Shown one piece after another: positions 7,354-16,266 of a DNA stretch of 64,000 nucleotides (position 1 is the first letter of the stretch; every line of letters starts with the position of its first letter). The position numbers and the translations under genes were made by a program. Source of the stretch: Catellatospora bangladeshensis (lineage in GTDB: Bacteria > Actinomycetota > Actinomycetes > Mycobacteriales > Micromonosporaceae). Under the pieces are notes generated by a model. That model was given only the letters and a program-made list of their open reading frames with translations. It searched no databases and was not told the DNA's origin. The stretch lies in the NCBI RefSeq assembly GCF_016862575.1, contig NZ_BONF01000026.1, forward strand, positions 112,804 to 176,803. The letters are read 5' to 3'.

Positions 7354-8394
7354 TCACTCGGCACCGGCGGGCAGCGCGTGCGCCGGTCCGCTGACGGTGA
7401 GCGCGACGCGGGTCCCCGGGCTGAACTCCCTCGGGTCGTCGAGCAGCCGCGCGGTGACCGGCGTCCCGTCGTCGAGGGTCAGGTCCAGCACCGCGTCGTG
7501 GCCGTGGAACAGGTGGCGGCGCACGGTGGCGGGCACCGCGGCGGCCGCGTCGCCGGGTGGCAGGACCCGGATCTGCTCGGGCCGCACCAGCACGGTCGTG
7601 GTGCCGGTGCACGGCTGGTGCAGGTCGAGCGCACCGAGCGGGGTACGCGCGCCGCCGCCGTCCGCCGTCGCGGTGAGCAGCACGGCGTCGCCGACGAACG
7701 CGGCGACCCACGGGTCGGCGGGCGTGCGGTAAACCTGCAGCGGGGTGCCCTGCTGCCGGACCCGGCCCCGGTGCATGACCACGACCTGGTCGGCCATGGA
7801 CAGCGCCTCGCCCTGGTCGTGGGTGACCAGGACAGCGGTGGCCCCGTCGGCGTGCAGCGCGGCGCGTACGTCGGCCCGCACCTCGGCGCGCAGCCCGGCG
7901 TCGAGCGCACTGAACGGCTCGTCGAGCAGGACCAGCCGGGGTCGGGGCGCGAGCGCCCTGGCCACCGCGACGCGCTGCTGCTGCCCGCCGGACAGCTGGT
8001 GGGGCAGGCGGCTGCCGTATCCGGCGAGCCCGACCAGCTCCAGGACCTCGTCGATGCGGCCGGCGCGGCGGGCGGCGGCGTCGAGCCCGTAGCCGACATT
8101 GCCGGCGACGTCGAGGTGCGGGAACAGGGCGCCGTCCTGCGGCACCACGGCCACGCCGCGCCGGTGGGCCGGGACGTGCGCGCGGGGTCCGGACACCGGC
8201 CGGTCGCCGAGGGCGATCTCACCGGCGTCGAGGCGCTCGAACCCGGCGACGCAGCGCAGCAGGGTGGTCTTGCCGCAGCCGGAGGGGCCGAGCACCGCGG
8301 TGAGCGTCCCGCCGGGCACTGCCAGGTCGGCCCCGTCGAGGGCCTTCACCTGCCCGAACGCCTTGTGTGCGGCGCGGACGACGAGTGCGTTCAC
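7354..8394 (-). CDS. fbpC: Ferric iron ABC transporter, ATP-binding protein
   Basis: The 346-residue ATPase has Walker A GPSGCGKTTLL near 36-46, a Q-loop in VVPQDGALFPHL, signature LSGGQQQRVAVARAL near 134-148, and Walker B LVLLDEPFSALD near 154-165. A C-terminal TOBE-like regulatory domain follows (VLVRPEQIRVLPPG), as in FbpC/CysA/PotA types. The GTG start overlaps the permease stop as GTGA. Together with the permease and binding protein upstream it forms an Fe3+ importer; the assignment to iron rests on the FbpA-type binding protein and the iron boxes at the operon head. Confidence 0.9.
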   Translation of the reverse strand: MNALVVRAAHKAFGQVKALDGADLAVPGGTLTAVLGPSGCGKTTLLRCVAGFERLDAGEIALGDRPVSGPRAHVPAHRRGVAVVPQDGALFPHLDVAGNVGYGLDAAARRAGRIDEVLELVGLAGYGSRLPHQLSGGQQQRVAVARALAPRPRLVLLDEPFSALDAGLRAEVRADVRAALHADGATAVLVTHDQGEALSMADQVVVMHRGRVRQQGTPLQVYRTPADPWVAAFVGDAVLLTATADGGGARTPLGALDLHQPCTGTTTVLVRPEQIRVLPPGDAAAAVPATVRRHLFHGHDAVLDLTLDDGTPVTARLLDDPREFSPGTRVALTVSGPAHALPAGAE

Positions 8395-9995
8395 GGTCTG
8401 CCTCCGGGGGTGAGGGCGCGGCGGGCGAGCACCAGCACCGGTGCCGCCGACAGGAGGACCAGCAGCGCCGCGTACGGCGAGGCGGCGGCGTAGGCGGCCA
8501 CGGAGGTGTGCGTCCACAGCTCGGTGGCCAGGGTGTCCATGCCGGTGGGCCGCAGCAGCAGGGTGGCCGGGAGTTCTTTCATGCAGGTGAGGAACACCAG
8601 TGCCGCGCCCGCGCCGATGCCGGGCAGGGTCAGCGGCAGGGTGACGGTGCGCAGCACCGTCCACGGCCCGCGGCCGAGCGAGCGGGCGGCCTCCTCCAGG
8701 CTGGGCGGGGACTGGGCGGCGGCCGCGGCGACCGCGCCCACGGCCAGCGGCAGGAACAGGGTGGCGTACGCCAGCGCGAGCAGCCACTGCGTCTGGTAGA
8801 GCGGGTAGGCGACGTTGATGCCGAAGAACACCAGCGACAGCCCGACGACGAGGCCGGGCAACGCGTGGGTGAGGTAGGTCAGCCGGTCGAGCACCGCCGC
8901 CAGCGGGCCGGGCGCGCGGGCGGCCAGCAGCCCGATCGGCAGGGCCAGCAGCATGGTCAGCGCGGCGCCGAGCGCGGACACGCCCATCGAGTTGCCGGCC
9001 GCGGTGGCGATCTCGGCGAGCGAGCCCGGCCGGGACACACCTTCGGCCGTCCAGTGCACGAGCGCGGCGGCCGGCACGGCGAAGCTGCCGGCGGCGACGG
9101 CGGCCATCGCGAGCAGCGCCGGTGCCCGCCACGGGCCGAGCCGCAGGATGTGCGGCGGGCGGCGCGCTCCGGCGCCGACCTTGGCGTATCGGGTGTCGTG
9201 GCGGCGTACGGCCAGCTCGGCGCCGAGGATGACGAGGGTGACCGCGACCAGCGCGGTCGCCTGCACCAGTGCTCCGGTGCGGTCGAACCCGAGGTCGAAC
9301 GAGGTGAACACGGCGCGGGTGAAGGTGTTGACGCGCAGCAGCGCGACGGCGCCGAAGTCGGACAGCACGTAGAGGGCGACGAGCAGCCCGCCGGCGACGA
9401 CGGCCGGGCGGATCTGGCGCAGGGTGACGCCGGTGAAGGTGCGCCAGGCGCCGCGGCCCAGCGACTGCGACACCTCCTCAGTGGCGGGGTCGACGCTGAT
9501 CAGCGCCGCGGCCGCCGGCAGGTAGACGTAGGGGTACGAGCAGAAGGTCAGCACCAGCGCGGTGGGCCAGAAGCCGTGGAAGCCGTCGACGATGGACACC
9601 CAGCCGAACGCGGCGACGTAGGTCGGCATGGCCAGCGGCAGTGCCGCGACGACGCCGAACGTGCGCCGCAGGGGCAGGTCGGTGCGGGTGACCAGGTAGG
9701 CCGCGCCGACGCCGAGCAGCAGGCAGCCGGCGGTGACGACCGCGGCCAGCGACAGGCTGACGGCGGCCAGGTCGAGCGTGGTGCCGGTGAGCAGTTCGGC
9801 GCGGATGCGCGCGCCGCCCGCCTCGGTGGTGCGTACGCCCAGGTAGACCAGCGGGATCAGCGCGACGGCGACGGCCGCCAGGCTGCCGGCGAGCAGCGCC
9901 GGGCGCGGGGCGAGCCGCCGCAGCCGGTGGCGGACGCCGCGCGGGGCGGGCGCGCCGGTGCGCGCCCGCCGTCCGGTTGCGGTGGGGGTGTTCAG
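8391..9995 (-). CDS. fbpB: Ferric iron ABC transporter, two-domain permease (CTG start)
   Basis: The permease is about 534 residues with two fused BPD-type membrane domains (about twelve helices), the usual FbpB layout. EAA-loop-like segments are seen at EEVSQSLGRGAWRTF and LEEAARSLGRGPW. No ATG, GTG or TTG lies in frame upstream of 9629, yet the first transmembrane helix (PALLAGSLAAVAVALIPLVY) and the start of the first domain are encoded between 9995 and 9629 with normal codon use. The best start is a CTG at 9995 that overlaps the fbpA stop as CTGA, exactly where an ATGA overlap would be expected. The reading frame is certain; the start codon is inferred. Confidence 0.88.
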   Translation of the reverse strand: MNTPTATGRRARTGAPAPRGVRHRLRRLAPRPALLAGSLAAVAVALIPLVYLGVRTTEAGGARIRAELLTGTTLDLAAVSLSLAAVVTAGCLLLGVGAAYLVTRTDLPLRRTFGVVAALPLAMPTYVAAFGWVSIVDGFHGFWPTALVLTFCSYPYVYLPAAAALISVDPATEEVSQSLGRGAWRTFTGVTLRQIRPAVVAGGLLVALYVLSDFGAVALLRVNTFTRAVFTSFDLGFDRTGALVQATALVAVTLVILGAELAVRRHDTRYAKVGAGARRPPHILRLGPWRAPALLAMAAVAAGSFAVPAAALVHWTAEGVSRPGSLAEIATAAGNSMGVSALGAALTMLLALPIGLLAARAPGPLAAVLDRLTYLTHALPGLVVGLSLVFFGINVAYPLYQTQWLLALAYATLFLPLAVGAVAAAAAQSPPSLEEAARSLGRGPWTVLRTVTLPLTLPGIGAGAALVFLTCMKELPATLLLRPTGMDTLATELWTHTSVAAYAAASPYAALLVLLSAAPVLVLARRALTPGGRP

Positions 9996-11077
9996 GAGGT
10001 CAGCCCCGAACTCTTGATCATCCCGACGGAGGCGGCGAGGGTGTCGAGGTCGTTGAGGTCGATCGGCGGGATCTTCAGGTCGGCCAGCACGGGCAGGCCG
10101 GGGGCGGCGGGCACCCCCGCGATCAGCGGGTACTCGAACGTCTTGGTCGCGAAGTAGGTCTGGCCGTCGGCGCCGAGCAGGTAGTCCATGAACTGCCTGG
10201 CCTTGTCGTTGCCGGTGGCCTTCTTCAGCAGGCCGAGGCCGGAGACGTTGAGCAGGCCGCCGGTGTCGCCGTCGCCGAAGTAGTGCAGCTTGACCTTGAG
10301 CTGGTCGGGGCTGACGCCGAGCTCGGCCGCCTTCTCGAACAGGTAGTAGTGGTTGACCAGGCCCGCCGCGAGCTTGCCGTCGTTGATCTCGCCGACGATG
10401 ACGATGTTGTTGTCGCGGATCTGCGGCTCGTTGGCCTTGATCGCGCCGAGGAACTCCTTGGCCTTGGCGTCACCGTGCTGCACCCGCATGGCGGTGACGA
10501 ACGTCTGAAACGAGGCGTTGGTGGGCGCGACGCCCAGCCGGCCCTTCCACTGCGGCCCGGTCACGTCCAGCACCGACTTGGGCAGCTCCGCGGGCTTGAC
10601 CTGGTCGGCGTTGTACGCGAAGACCCGCAGCCGCCCGGTCACGCCGACCCACTGGCCGCCGGTGTGCTGGTAGGGGGCGGGGACCTTGGCGAGCAGCTCG
10701 GCCGGGAGCTGGGCGAGCAGCCCCGCCTTGGCGACGGCGCCGAGGGCCCCGGCGTCCTGGGAGAGGAACACGTCGGCGGGGGACTTGTCGCCCTCCTCCT
10801 GCAGCTGCGCGGCCATCTGCGCGGTGGTGCCGTAGCGCACGTCGACGGTGATGCCGGTCTTCTTGGTGAACTCGTCGATCAGCGGCTGGACCAGTGTCTG
10901 GGTGCGTCCGCTGTAGACGGTGACGTCCTTGGGCTCGCTGCCCGAGCAGGCGGTGAGGCCCGCGGCGAGGAACACGGCCGCGGCGAGGAAGGCGGCCGTG
11001 CCCGTGCGGGGTGCGGCCTTGCGCGGGGCACCGTTACCGATCGTCGAGGCGGTGCTGCGCCGGAGATTGGTACGCAC
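9992..11077 (-). CDS. fbpA: Ferric iron ABC transporter, substrate-binding lipoprotein
   Basis: The 361-residue protein has a lipoprotein signal with lipobox LTAC (Cys44) and a mature part starting VTVYSGRTQTLVQPLIDEFT, typical of periplasmic Fe3+-binding proteins. Later features include the YGTTAQMAAQL, DVFLSQDAGALG and GLVNHYYLFEKA segments, the last with the YY tyrosine pair that coordinates iron in FbpA. It would capture Fe3+ outside the membrane and hand it to FbpB/FbpC. It heads the fbpABC operon and is divergent from the adenylation-acyltransferase gene, with iron boxes and a PadR-type operator-like dyad in the 84 bases between them. Confidence 0.92.
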   Translation of the reverse strand: MRTNLRRSTASTIGNGAPRKAAPRTGTAAFLAAAVFLAAGLTACSGSEPKDVTVYSGRTQTLVQPLIDEFTKKTGITVDVRYGTTAQMAAQLQEEGDKSPADVFLSQDAGALGAVAKAGLLAQLPAELLAKVPAPYQHTGGQWVGVTGRLRVFAYNADQVKPAELPKSVLDVTGPQWKGRLGVAPTNASFQTFVTAMRVQHGDAKAKEFLGAIKANEPQIRDNNIVIVGEINDGKLAAGLVNHYYLFEKAAELGVSPDQLKVKLHYFGDGDTGGLLNVSGLGLLKKATGNDKARQFMDYLLGADGQTYFATKTFEYPLIAGVPAAPGLPVLADLKIPPIDLNDLDTLAASVGMIKSSGLTS

Positions 11078-11094
11078 GCCGTCTCCTCTCCCAG

Positions 11095-11113
11095 GTTTGA
11101 CAGGCTGTAGAAG
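11095..11113. promoter_or_regulatory. Imperfect 19-bp dyad matching the tctC/PadR operator
   Basis: The sequence agrees at 16 of 19 positions with the perfect palindrome found at 20175-20193 (compared as its complement). It contains a 17-base word (11100-11116 read on the minus strand: TAACTTCTACAGCCTGT) that recurs exactly at 20172-20188. It lies 18-36 bases upstream of the fbpA start. I infer a binding site for the PadR-like regulator encoded at 20208. A TTGACA (11097-11102) inside it may be a -35 box for the rightward gene. Confidence 0.55.
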
Positions 11114-11132
11114 TTAGGAAATCCTAACCTAG
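11114..11132. promoter_or_regulatory. Candidate IdeR/DmdR iron box 1
   Basis: The 19 bases match the iron-box consensus TTAGGTTAGGCTAACCTAA at 14 of 19 positions, and contain the perfect dyad GTTAGGA-AA-TCCTAAC (11113-11128). The site lies between the divergent fbpA and adenylation-acyltransferase genes, where DtxR-family repression under iron excess would be expected for both. Confidence 0.6.
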
Positions 11133-11133
11133 A

Positions 11134-11152
11134 TTTGGTAAGCCTGCCCTAA
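11134..11152. promoter_or_regulatory. Candidate IdeR/DmdR iron box 2
   Basis: TTTGGTAAGCCTGCCCTAA also matches the iron-box consensus at 14 of 19 positions. It directly follows box 1 with one base between and ends 9 bases before the ATG of the gene at 11162, so it overlaps the ribosome-binding region of that gene. Tandem overlapping boxes are common at strongly iron-regulated promoters. Confidence 0.5.
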
Positions 11153-11161
11153 GGCCCCCTC

Positions 11162-13705
11162 ATGACTCTGGTAGCCACCGACCCGTCCACCTCCGGCGTC
11201 CCCTTCGCCCGGGATCTCGCGCTGCACGGCGACCGCCCGGCGCTGATCACCGACGCGGGCGTGCTCACCTATAGCGACCTGGCCGAACTGGTCGCCGAAC
11301 GCGCCCGCTTCCTGGGCGTCCGGCGCAGGCTGGTCATGGTCACCGGAACCAATCGCGTCCACGCGCTGGTCAACTACCTCGCCGCGCTGTCCGCCGGGCA
11401 CCCCGTGCTGCTCGCGCCCGGCGACAGCCCGACCGCGTTCGAGGCGCTGCGCGCCGCCTACGACCCCGATGTCGTGGCGGGCGAGACGGTCCACGAGGTG
11501 CGCGCCACCTCCGCGCACGAACTGCACCCGGAGCTGGCGCTGCTGCTGAGCACCTCCGGTTCGACGGGCTCACCGAAGCTGGTCCGGCTGTCGCGGGAGA
11601 ACCTGCAGGCCAACGCCGAGTCCATCGGCACGTACCTCGGCCTCACCGCCGACGACCGGGCGGCGACCACCCTGCCGATGCACTACTGCTACGGCCTCTC
11701 CGTGATCAACAGTCACCTGCTGCGGGGCGCGTCGCTGCTGCTCACCGACCTGTCTGTGGTGGAGCCCGAGTTCTGGCGGCTGTTCGCCGCGCACCGCGCG
11801 ACCAGCTTCGCCGGGGTGCCCTACACGTTCGAGCTGCTGGACCGGGTCGGCTTCGACCGGATGACGCTGCCGAGCCTGCGCTACGTCACCCAGGCCGGCG
11901 GGCGGCTGGACCCGCAGCGGGTGCGCCGCTTCGCCGCGCTCGGCCGCCGCGCGGGCTGGGACCTGTTCGTCATGTACGGCCAGACCGAGGCCACCGCCCG
12001 GATGGCATACCTGCCGCCCGAACTCGCCGAACACAGCCCGCACGCGATCGGCGTACCCGTCCCCGGCGGCAGCCTGCACCTGAGCCCGGCCGACGACGCC
12101 CCCGACGGCGTCGGCGAGCTGGTCTACCGCGGCCCCAACGTCATGCTCGGCTACGCCGAAAGCCCCGCCGACCTGGCCCTCGGGCGCACCGTGCACGAGC
12201 TGCGCACCGGCGACCTCGCCCGGTGCACCCCCGGCGGCCTGTTCGAGATCGTCGGGCGGCGCAGCCGGTTCACGAAGATCTTCGGCCTGCGCCTGGACCT
12301 GCAGCAGATCGAGGCCCGGCTGCGCCAGGCGGGCGTCGCCGCCAGCTGCACCGGCGACGACGACAGCCTGGCCGTCGCCTACGAGGGCGGCCACTGCCCC
12401 GAGCACGTCCGGCAGCTGGTCGCCGAGGCCCACGGGCTGCCCGCCCGCGTGATCCACACCGCCGCCGTCGCCGAGCTGCCCCGCCTCGCCTCCGGCAAAC
12501 CCGACTACCCGGCCGTACGGGCGCTGGCCACCCCATCCGAGGCCGCCCCGGCCCTCGGCAGCGACGTCCACCGGACCTTCGCCCGGGTCCTGGGCCACCA
12601 CGACATCCGCGACACCGACACCTTCGTCAGCCTCGGCGGCGACTCCCTGTCCTACGTCGACATGTCGATCAAGCTGGAACAACTGCTCGGCCGCCTGCCG
12701 GAGCGCTGGCACACGACACCGGTGGGCGAGCTGGCCGCGACGGCCGAGCGCACCACCGCAGCAGCCGGGAGCGCCCCGCCACGCCGGCGGCGGGTGCGCG
12801 TCGACACGACCGTCGCGCTGCGCGCCATCGCGATCGTGCTCATCGTCGGCAGCCACATCCAGGTCTTCGACCTGCCCGGCGGCGCCCACGTGCTGATCGG
12901 GGTGGCCGGGTTCAACTTCGCCCGCTTCCACCTCACCACCGCCGAGCGCCGCGAACGCGTACGCCACCTCGCCCGCAGCACGGCCCGTATCGTGCTGGGG
13001 GCCGTCACCTGGATCGGCGCCATGTACCTGCTCACCGACGACTACGAACCGGCCAGCGTGTTCCTGCTCGGCTACCTGTTCGCGCCGGAGCACGCCGACA
13101 ACTACTGGTGGCACTTCTGGTTCGTCGAGGCGCTGGTCTACTACCTGCTGATCCTGCTGGCGGCGCTGTGCCTGCCCGCGTTCGACCGGCTGGAGCGGCG
13201 GCGGCCGTTCGCGCTGCCCCTCGCCCTGGCCACGGTGGGCCTGATCGGCCGCTACCAGCTCGTGCCCGGCGTCGAGCTGGCGACCCCGCTCGTGGTGTGC
13301 TGGCTGTTCGCGCTGGGCTGGGCCATCGCGCGCGCGGAGCGCACCTGGCAGCGGGTTGCGGTCAGCGCCGCCGTGGTCGCCACCGTGCCCGGCCTGTTCG
13401 GCGACGCGGGCCGCGAGGCCGTCATCGTCACCGGCCTGCTGGTGCTGGTCTGGATCACCGACCTACCCAGCCTGCCCCTGCTCAACCGGGTCGCCGCGCT
13501 GCTGGCCACCAGCTCGATGTACATCTACCTGACCCACTGGCAGATCTTCCGGCCCATCGACGACTTCTCCCGGCCGCTGGCCCTGATCGCGTCCCTGATC
13601 TTCGGCATCGGGTACGCGCTGACGGTGCCCCGTGCCGCGGCCTGGCTGCGCGCGTCCTGGCGGCGCCCGGCCGCCGCCCTGGCCGTCCAGCGGTCAGCGG
13701 CTTGA
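11162..13705 (+). CDS. Adenylation domain - carrier protein - membrane acyltransferase fusion
   Basis: This 847-residue protein has three parts. Residues 1 to about 455 form an acyl/aminoacyl-adenylating domain with LLLSTSGSTGSPKLVRLS (P-loop), MYGQTEATARMAYLP, ELRTGDLARCTPGGLFEIVG and a C-terminal lysine region (ASGKPDYPAV). A carrier domain follows with the phosphopantetheine site GGDSLSYVDM (Ser495). From about residue 540 to the end lies an acyltransferase-3 membrane domain with roughly ten helices and the conserved LRAIAIVLIVGSHIQVFD histidine. The likely chemistry is activation of an acid, loading onto the carrier, and transfer to an acceptor at the membrane. Iron boxes upstream and divergence from fbpABC point to an iron-stress role, perhaps siderophore or envelope acylation; this is inference. 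Confidence 0.85.
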   Translation: MTLVATDPSTSGVPFARDLALHGDRPALITDAGVLTYSDLAELVAERARFLGVRRRLVMVTGTNRVHALVNYLAALSAGHPVLLAPGDSPTAFEALRAAYDPDVVAGETVHEVRATSAHELHPELALLLSTSGSTGSPKLVRLSRENLQANAESIGTYLGLTADDRAATTLPMHYCYGLSVINSHLLRGASLLLTDLSVVEPEFWRLFAAHRATSFAGVPYTFELLDRVGFDRMTLPSLRYVTQAGGRLDPQRVRRFAALGRRAGWDLFVMYGQTEATARMAYLPPELAEHSPHAIGVPVPGGSLHLSPADDAPDGVGELVYRGPNVMLGYAESPADLALGRTVHELRTGDLARCTPGGLFEIVGRRSRFTKIFGLRLDLQQIEARLRQAGVAASCTGDDDSLAVAYEGGHCPEHVRQLVAEAHGLPARVIHTAAVAELPRLASGKPDYPAVRALATPSEAAPALGSDVHRTFARVLGHHDIRDTDTFVSLGGDSLSYVDMSIKLEQLLGRLPERWHTTPVGELAATAERTTAAAGSAPPRRRRVRVDTTVALRAIAIVLIVGSHIQVFDLPGGAHVLIGVAGFNFARFHLTTAERRERVRHLARSTARIVLGAVTWIGAMYLLTDDYEPASVFLLGYLFAPEHADNYWWHFWFVEALVYYLLILLAALCLPAFDRLERRRPFALPLALATVGLIGRYQLVPGVELATPLVVCWLFALGWAIARAERTWQRVAVSAAVVATVPGLFGDAGREAVIVTGLLVLVWITDLPSLPLLNRVAALLATSSMYIYLTHWQIFRPIDDFSRPLALIASLIFGIGYALTVPRAAAWLRASWRRPAAALAVQRSAA

Positions 13706-14671
13706 CGCGCTGGGCAGCGCCAGGCCCATGCCGTCGAGGATCCGGGTGACCGACTCGTCCTGCTCCCGCAGGAACGCCGTGAACGCGTCGCCGTCCTGAT
13801 AGGCGTCGGTCCAGCGGTGCCCGGCGAGGGCTTCCTGCCAGGCTCGCGACGCCCGCAGCTGCGCCACCATGCCCGACAGCACGGCCCGCTGCTCCGCCGA
13901 CAGCCCCGGCGGCGCGACCAGCCCGCGCCAGTTGTCGAAGACGACGTCGAGGCCGGATTCGAGCAGGGTCGGCGCGTCCACCCCGGGCGCGCGGCTTCGG
14001 CCGGTCACCGCCAGCACGCGCAGCTGCCCGGCCTCGATCTGCTCGGCGTACTCCCCCAGGCTGGACACCGCGAACGCGACCCGCTTGCCCAGGATCGCGG
14101 CCAGCAGCGCGCCGCCGCCGTCGAACTGCCGGTAGCGCACCGTCGGCGGGGCGATCCCGGCCGCGTCGGCCATCAGCATCGCCGCCAGGTGGTCGGGGCC
14201 GCCGCGCGAGGAGCCGCCGCCGACCGACAGCGCCGCCGGGTCCGCCCGCCACGCCGCGACGAGGTCCGCCAGCGAGGTCAGCGGCGAGTCGCGGGTGACC
14301 ACGACGATCTCCGGTTCCTGGATGAGGCGGGCCAGCGCGGTCACGTCGGACAGCCGGGCCGGGACGGGCAGGGTGTGCTGGGCCCCGACGAGCCCGAGGC
14401 CCATCAGCATGATCAGGCCGCTGTTGCCGCGCTCGTACACCAGCCGCTGCAGCCCGACCATGCCGCCCGCGCCGGGCAGGTTGAACACCTCGATGCTGCG
14501 GTGCACGTCGGCGGCGTGCAGCGCCGTCGCGACGGTGCGGGCGGTGATGTCGTAGCCGCTGCCCGGCGCGTTGGGCACCATCAGCCGCAGATCGGGCTCC
14601 CGGTCGGCACCGCAGCCGCCCGCGGCCAGCATTGCCAGCAGCGGAGCAGCGAGTACGGTACGACGAAGCAT
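13694..14671 (-). CDS. TctC-family substrate-binding lipoprotein (orphan copy beside the sensor kinase)
   Basis: The 325-residue protein begins with a lipoprotein signal (LLAMLAAGGC, Cys20) and has the TctC/Bug fold marks: LRLMVPNAPGSGYDITARTV, FNLPGAGGMVGLQRL, SLTSLADLVAAWRADP, SVGGGSSRGGPDHLAA. It binds a carboxylate outside the membrane. It is separated from tctAB and lies divergent, by 38 bases, from the two-component sensor gene; extra TctC proteins next to such sensors often serve as ligand-binding helpers for signalling. Its last 12 bases overlap the end of the convergent adenylation-acyltransferase gene. Confidence 0.88.
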   Translation of the reverse strand: MLRRTVLAAPLLAMLAAGGCGADREPDLRLMVPNAPGSGYDITARTVATALHAADVHRSIEVFNLPGAGGMVGLQRLVYERGNSGLIMLMGLGLVGAQHTLPVPARLSDVTALARLIQEPEIVVVTRDSPLTSLADLVAAWRADPAALSVGGGSSRGGPDHLAAMLMADAAGIAPPTVRYRQFDGGGALLAAILGKRVAFAVSSLGEYAEQIEAGQLRVLAVTGRSRAPGVDAPTLLESGLDVVFDNWRGLVAPPGLSAEQRAVLSGMVAQLRASRAWQEALAGHRWTDAYQDGDAFTAFLREQDESVTRILDGMGLALPSASSR

Positions 14672-14709
14672 CCGCCCACCCTAGCGGTGCCCGAGCCCTG
14701 GGAGGGACC

Positions 14710-16266
14710 ATGCGCCGGCAGTTCTCCCTGGCCAGGCAGCTGCTGCTGTTCCAGCTCGGCATCGTGCTGCTGGCCGTCGGCGCGGTCGCCGCGGTGTCGA
14801 TGGCCGAGGCCCAGGCCGCCTTCGAGAGCGACGAGGGCACCAAGCTGCGCTCCATCGCCGAGAGCCTGGCCTGGAACGACACGATCCGCCAGGGTATGGG
14901 CCCGGACGTCTGGTACGACTCGCTGGCCGCCGCCGCCGAGACCGCGCGAGGCGCGAACGGGGTCTCGTTCGTGGTGCTCACCGACGGGCAGGGCCGCCTG
15001 CTCACGGGCCCCGACGCGGGCCGCCTGGCCGACCTGGGCGGCAGCGACGGCCTGACCGGCAAGGGCTGGCACGGCGAGGTGCTGACCCCGGCCCGGGTGC
15101 TGGAGGCGCACGCACCGGTGATCGACCCCGCCGACGGGCGGATCCTCGGCCTGGTCGTGGCCGGGCAGACCTACCCGTCGTGGCCGCAGCTGCTGGCCGA
15201 GGCCACCCCGGACCTGCTCACCTACCTGCTGCTGGGCTCCGCGCTCGGCGTCGGCGGCTCGCTGCTGCTGGCCAGGCGGGTCAAGCGGCAGACCCTCGGG
15301 CTGGAGCCGCGGCAGATCGCCGGGCTGGTCGAGCACCGGGAGGCGATGCTGCACGGCCTCAAGGAGGGCCTGCTCGGCCTCGACACCGCCGGCCGGGTGA
15401 CGCTGGCCAACGACGAGGCGGCCCGCCTGCTGGACCTGCCCGACGACGTCACCGGCAAGCCCCTGCACGGGCTCGGAGTGCCCGGCGACCTCGTGCAGCT
15501 GCTCACCGGCGACGGCGGCGAACCCGACCACGTGGTGCTGTTCCAGTCCCGGGTGCTGGTCCTCAACCGGATGCCGGTGCTGGTCCAGGGCCGTACGGTC
15601 GGCTCGGTGACCACCCTGCGGGACCGGACCGAGCTGACGTCGCTGGAACGCGAGCTGGACCTGAGCCGCCACGCGACCGACACCCTGCGCGCGCAGGCGC
15701 ACGAGTTCACCAACCGGCTGCACACCATCTCCGGCCTGATCCAGCTCGGCCAGTACGACGACGCCGTGAACTTCATCATCCGGGCCGGGCAGGCCCAGGA
15801 GGATCTCAGCCACCGGGTGCAGTCCCGCATCGCCGACCCGGCGCTGGCCGCGCTGCTCATCGCGAAGGCGAGCGCGGCGGCGGAGCAGCGGGTGGAGCTG
15901 GCGCTCGACGACGCGTCGGCGCTGTCCGCGCTGCCGGACGGCCAGCTGGTCGCGGACCTGGTGACGGTGATCGGCAACCTGATCGACAACGGCATCGACG
16001 CCGCCCCGGCGGGCGGCTGGGTGCGGGTCCTGATCCGCCAGGACGACCACGAGGTGGAGGTGCGCGTGCACGACTCGGGCAGCGGCGTGGCCCACGAGCT
16101 GGCCCAGGCGGTCTTCACCCGGGGCTACACCACCAAGGACGGCGAACGCCCGCGCGGCATCGGGCTGGCCCTGATCAGCCAGATCTGCGCCGCTCGCGGC
16201 GGTTCGGTGACGGTCGACGGCGCGGCGTTCGCGGCGCGGCTGCCGCGGCGGCGGGAGCCGGCATGA
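14710..16266 (+). CDS. Sensor histidine kinase, CitA/DcuS type
   Basis: The 518-residue membrane kinase has a first helix (LLLFQLGIVLLAVGAVAAVS), an extracellular PAS-like sensor (about 36-170), a second helix (LLTYLLLGSALGVGGSLLLA), a cytoplasmic PAS domain (about 210-300), then the DHp helix HEFTNRLHTISGLIQLG with the phosphorylated His331, and a HATPase domain (VIGNLIDNGIDAAP, GSGVAHELA, TKDGERPRGIGLALI). This is the layout of citrate/C4-dicarboxylate sensors. The start at ATG 14710 has GGAGGG directly upstream. It overlaps the response-regulator gene as ATGA and probably controls tricarboxylate uptake genes nearby. Confidence 0.92.
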   Translation: MRRQFSLARQLLLFQLGIVLLAVGAVAAVSMAEAQAAFESDEGTKLRSIAESLAWNDTIRQGMGPDVWYDSLAAAAETARGANGVSFVVLTDGQGRLLTGPDAGRLADLGGSDGLTGKGWHGEVLTPARVLEAHAPVIDPADGRILGLVVAGQTYPSWPQLLAEATPDLLTYLLLGSALGVGGSLLLARRVKRQTLGLEPRQIAGLVEHREAMLHGLKEGLLGLDTAGRVTLANDEAARLLDLPDDVTGKPLHGLGVPGDLVQLLTGDGGEPDHVVLFQSRVLVLNRMPVLVQGRTVGSVTTLRDRTELTSLERELDLSRHATDTLRAQAHEFTNRLHTISGLIQLGQYDDAVNFIIRAGQAQEDLSHRVQSRIADPALAALLIAKASAAAEQRVELALDDASALSALPDGQLVADLVTVIGNLIDNGIDAAPAGGWVRVLIRQDDHEVEVRVHDSGSGVAHELAQAVFTRGYTTKDGERPRGIGLALISQICAARGGSVTVDGAAFAARLPRRREPA

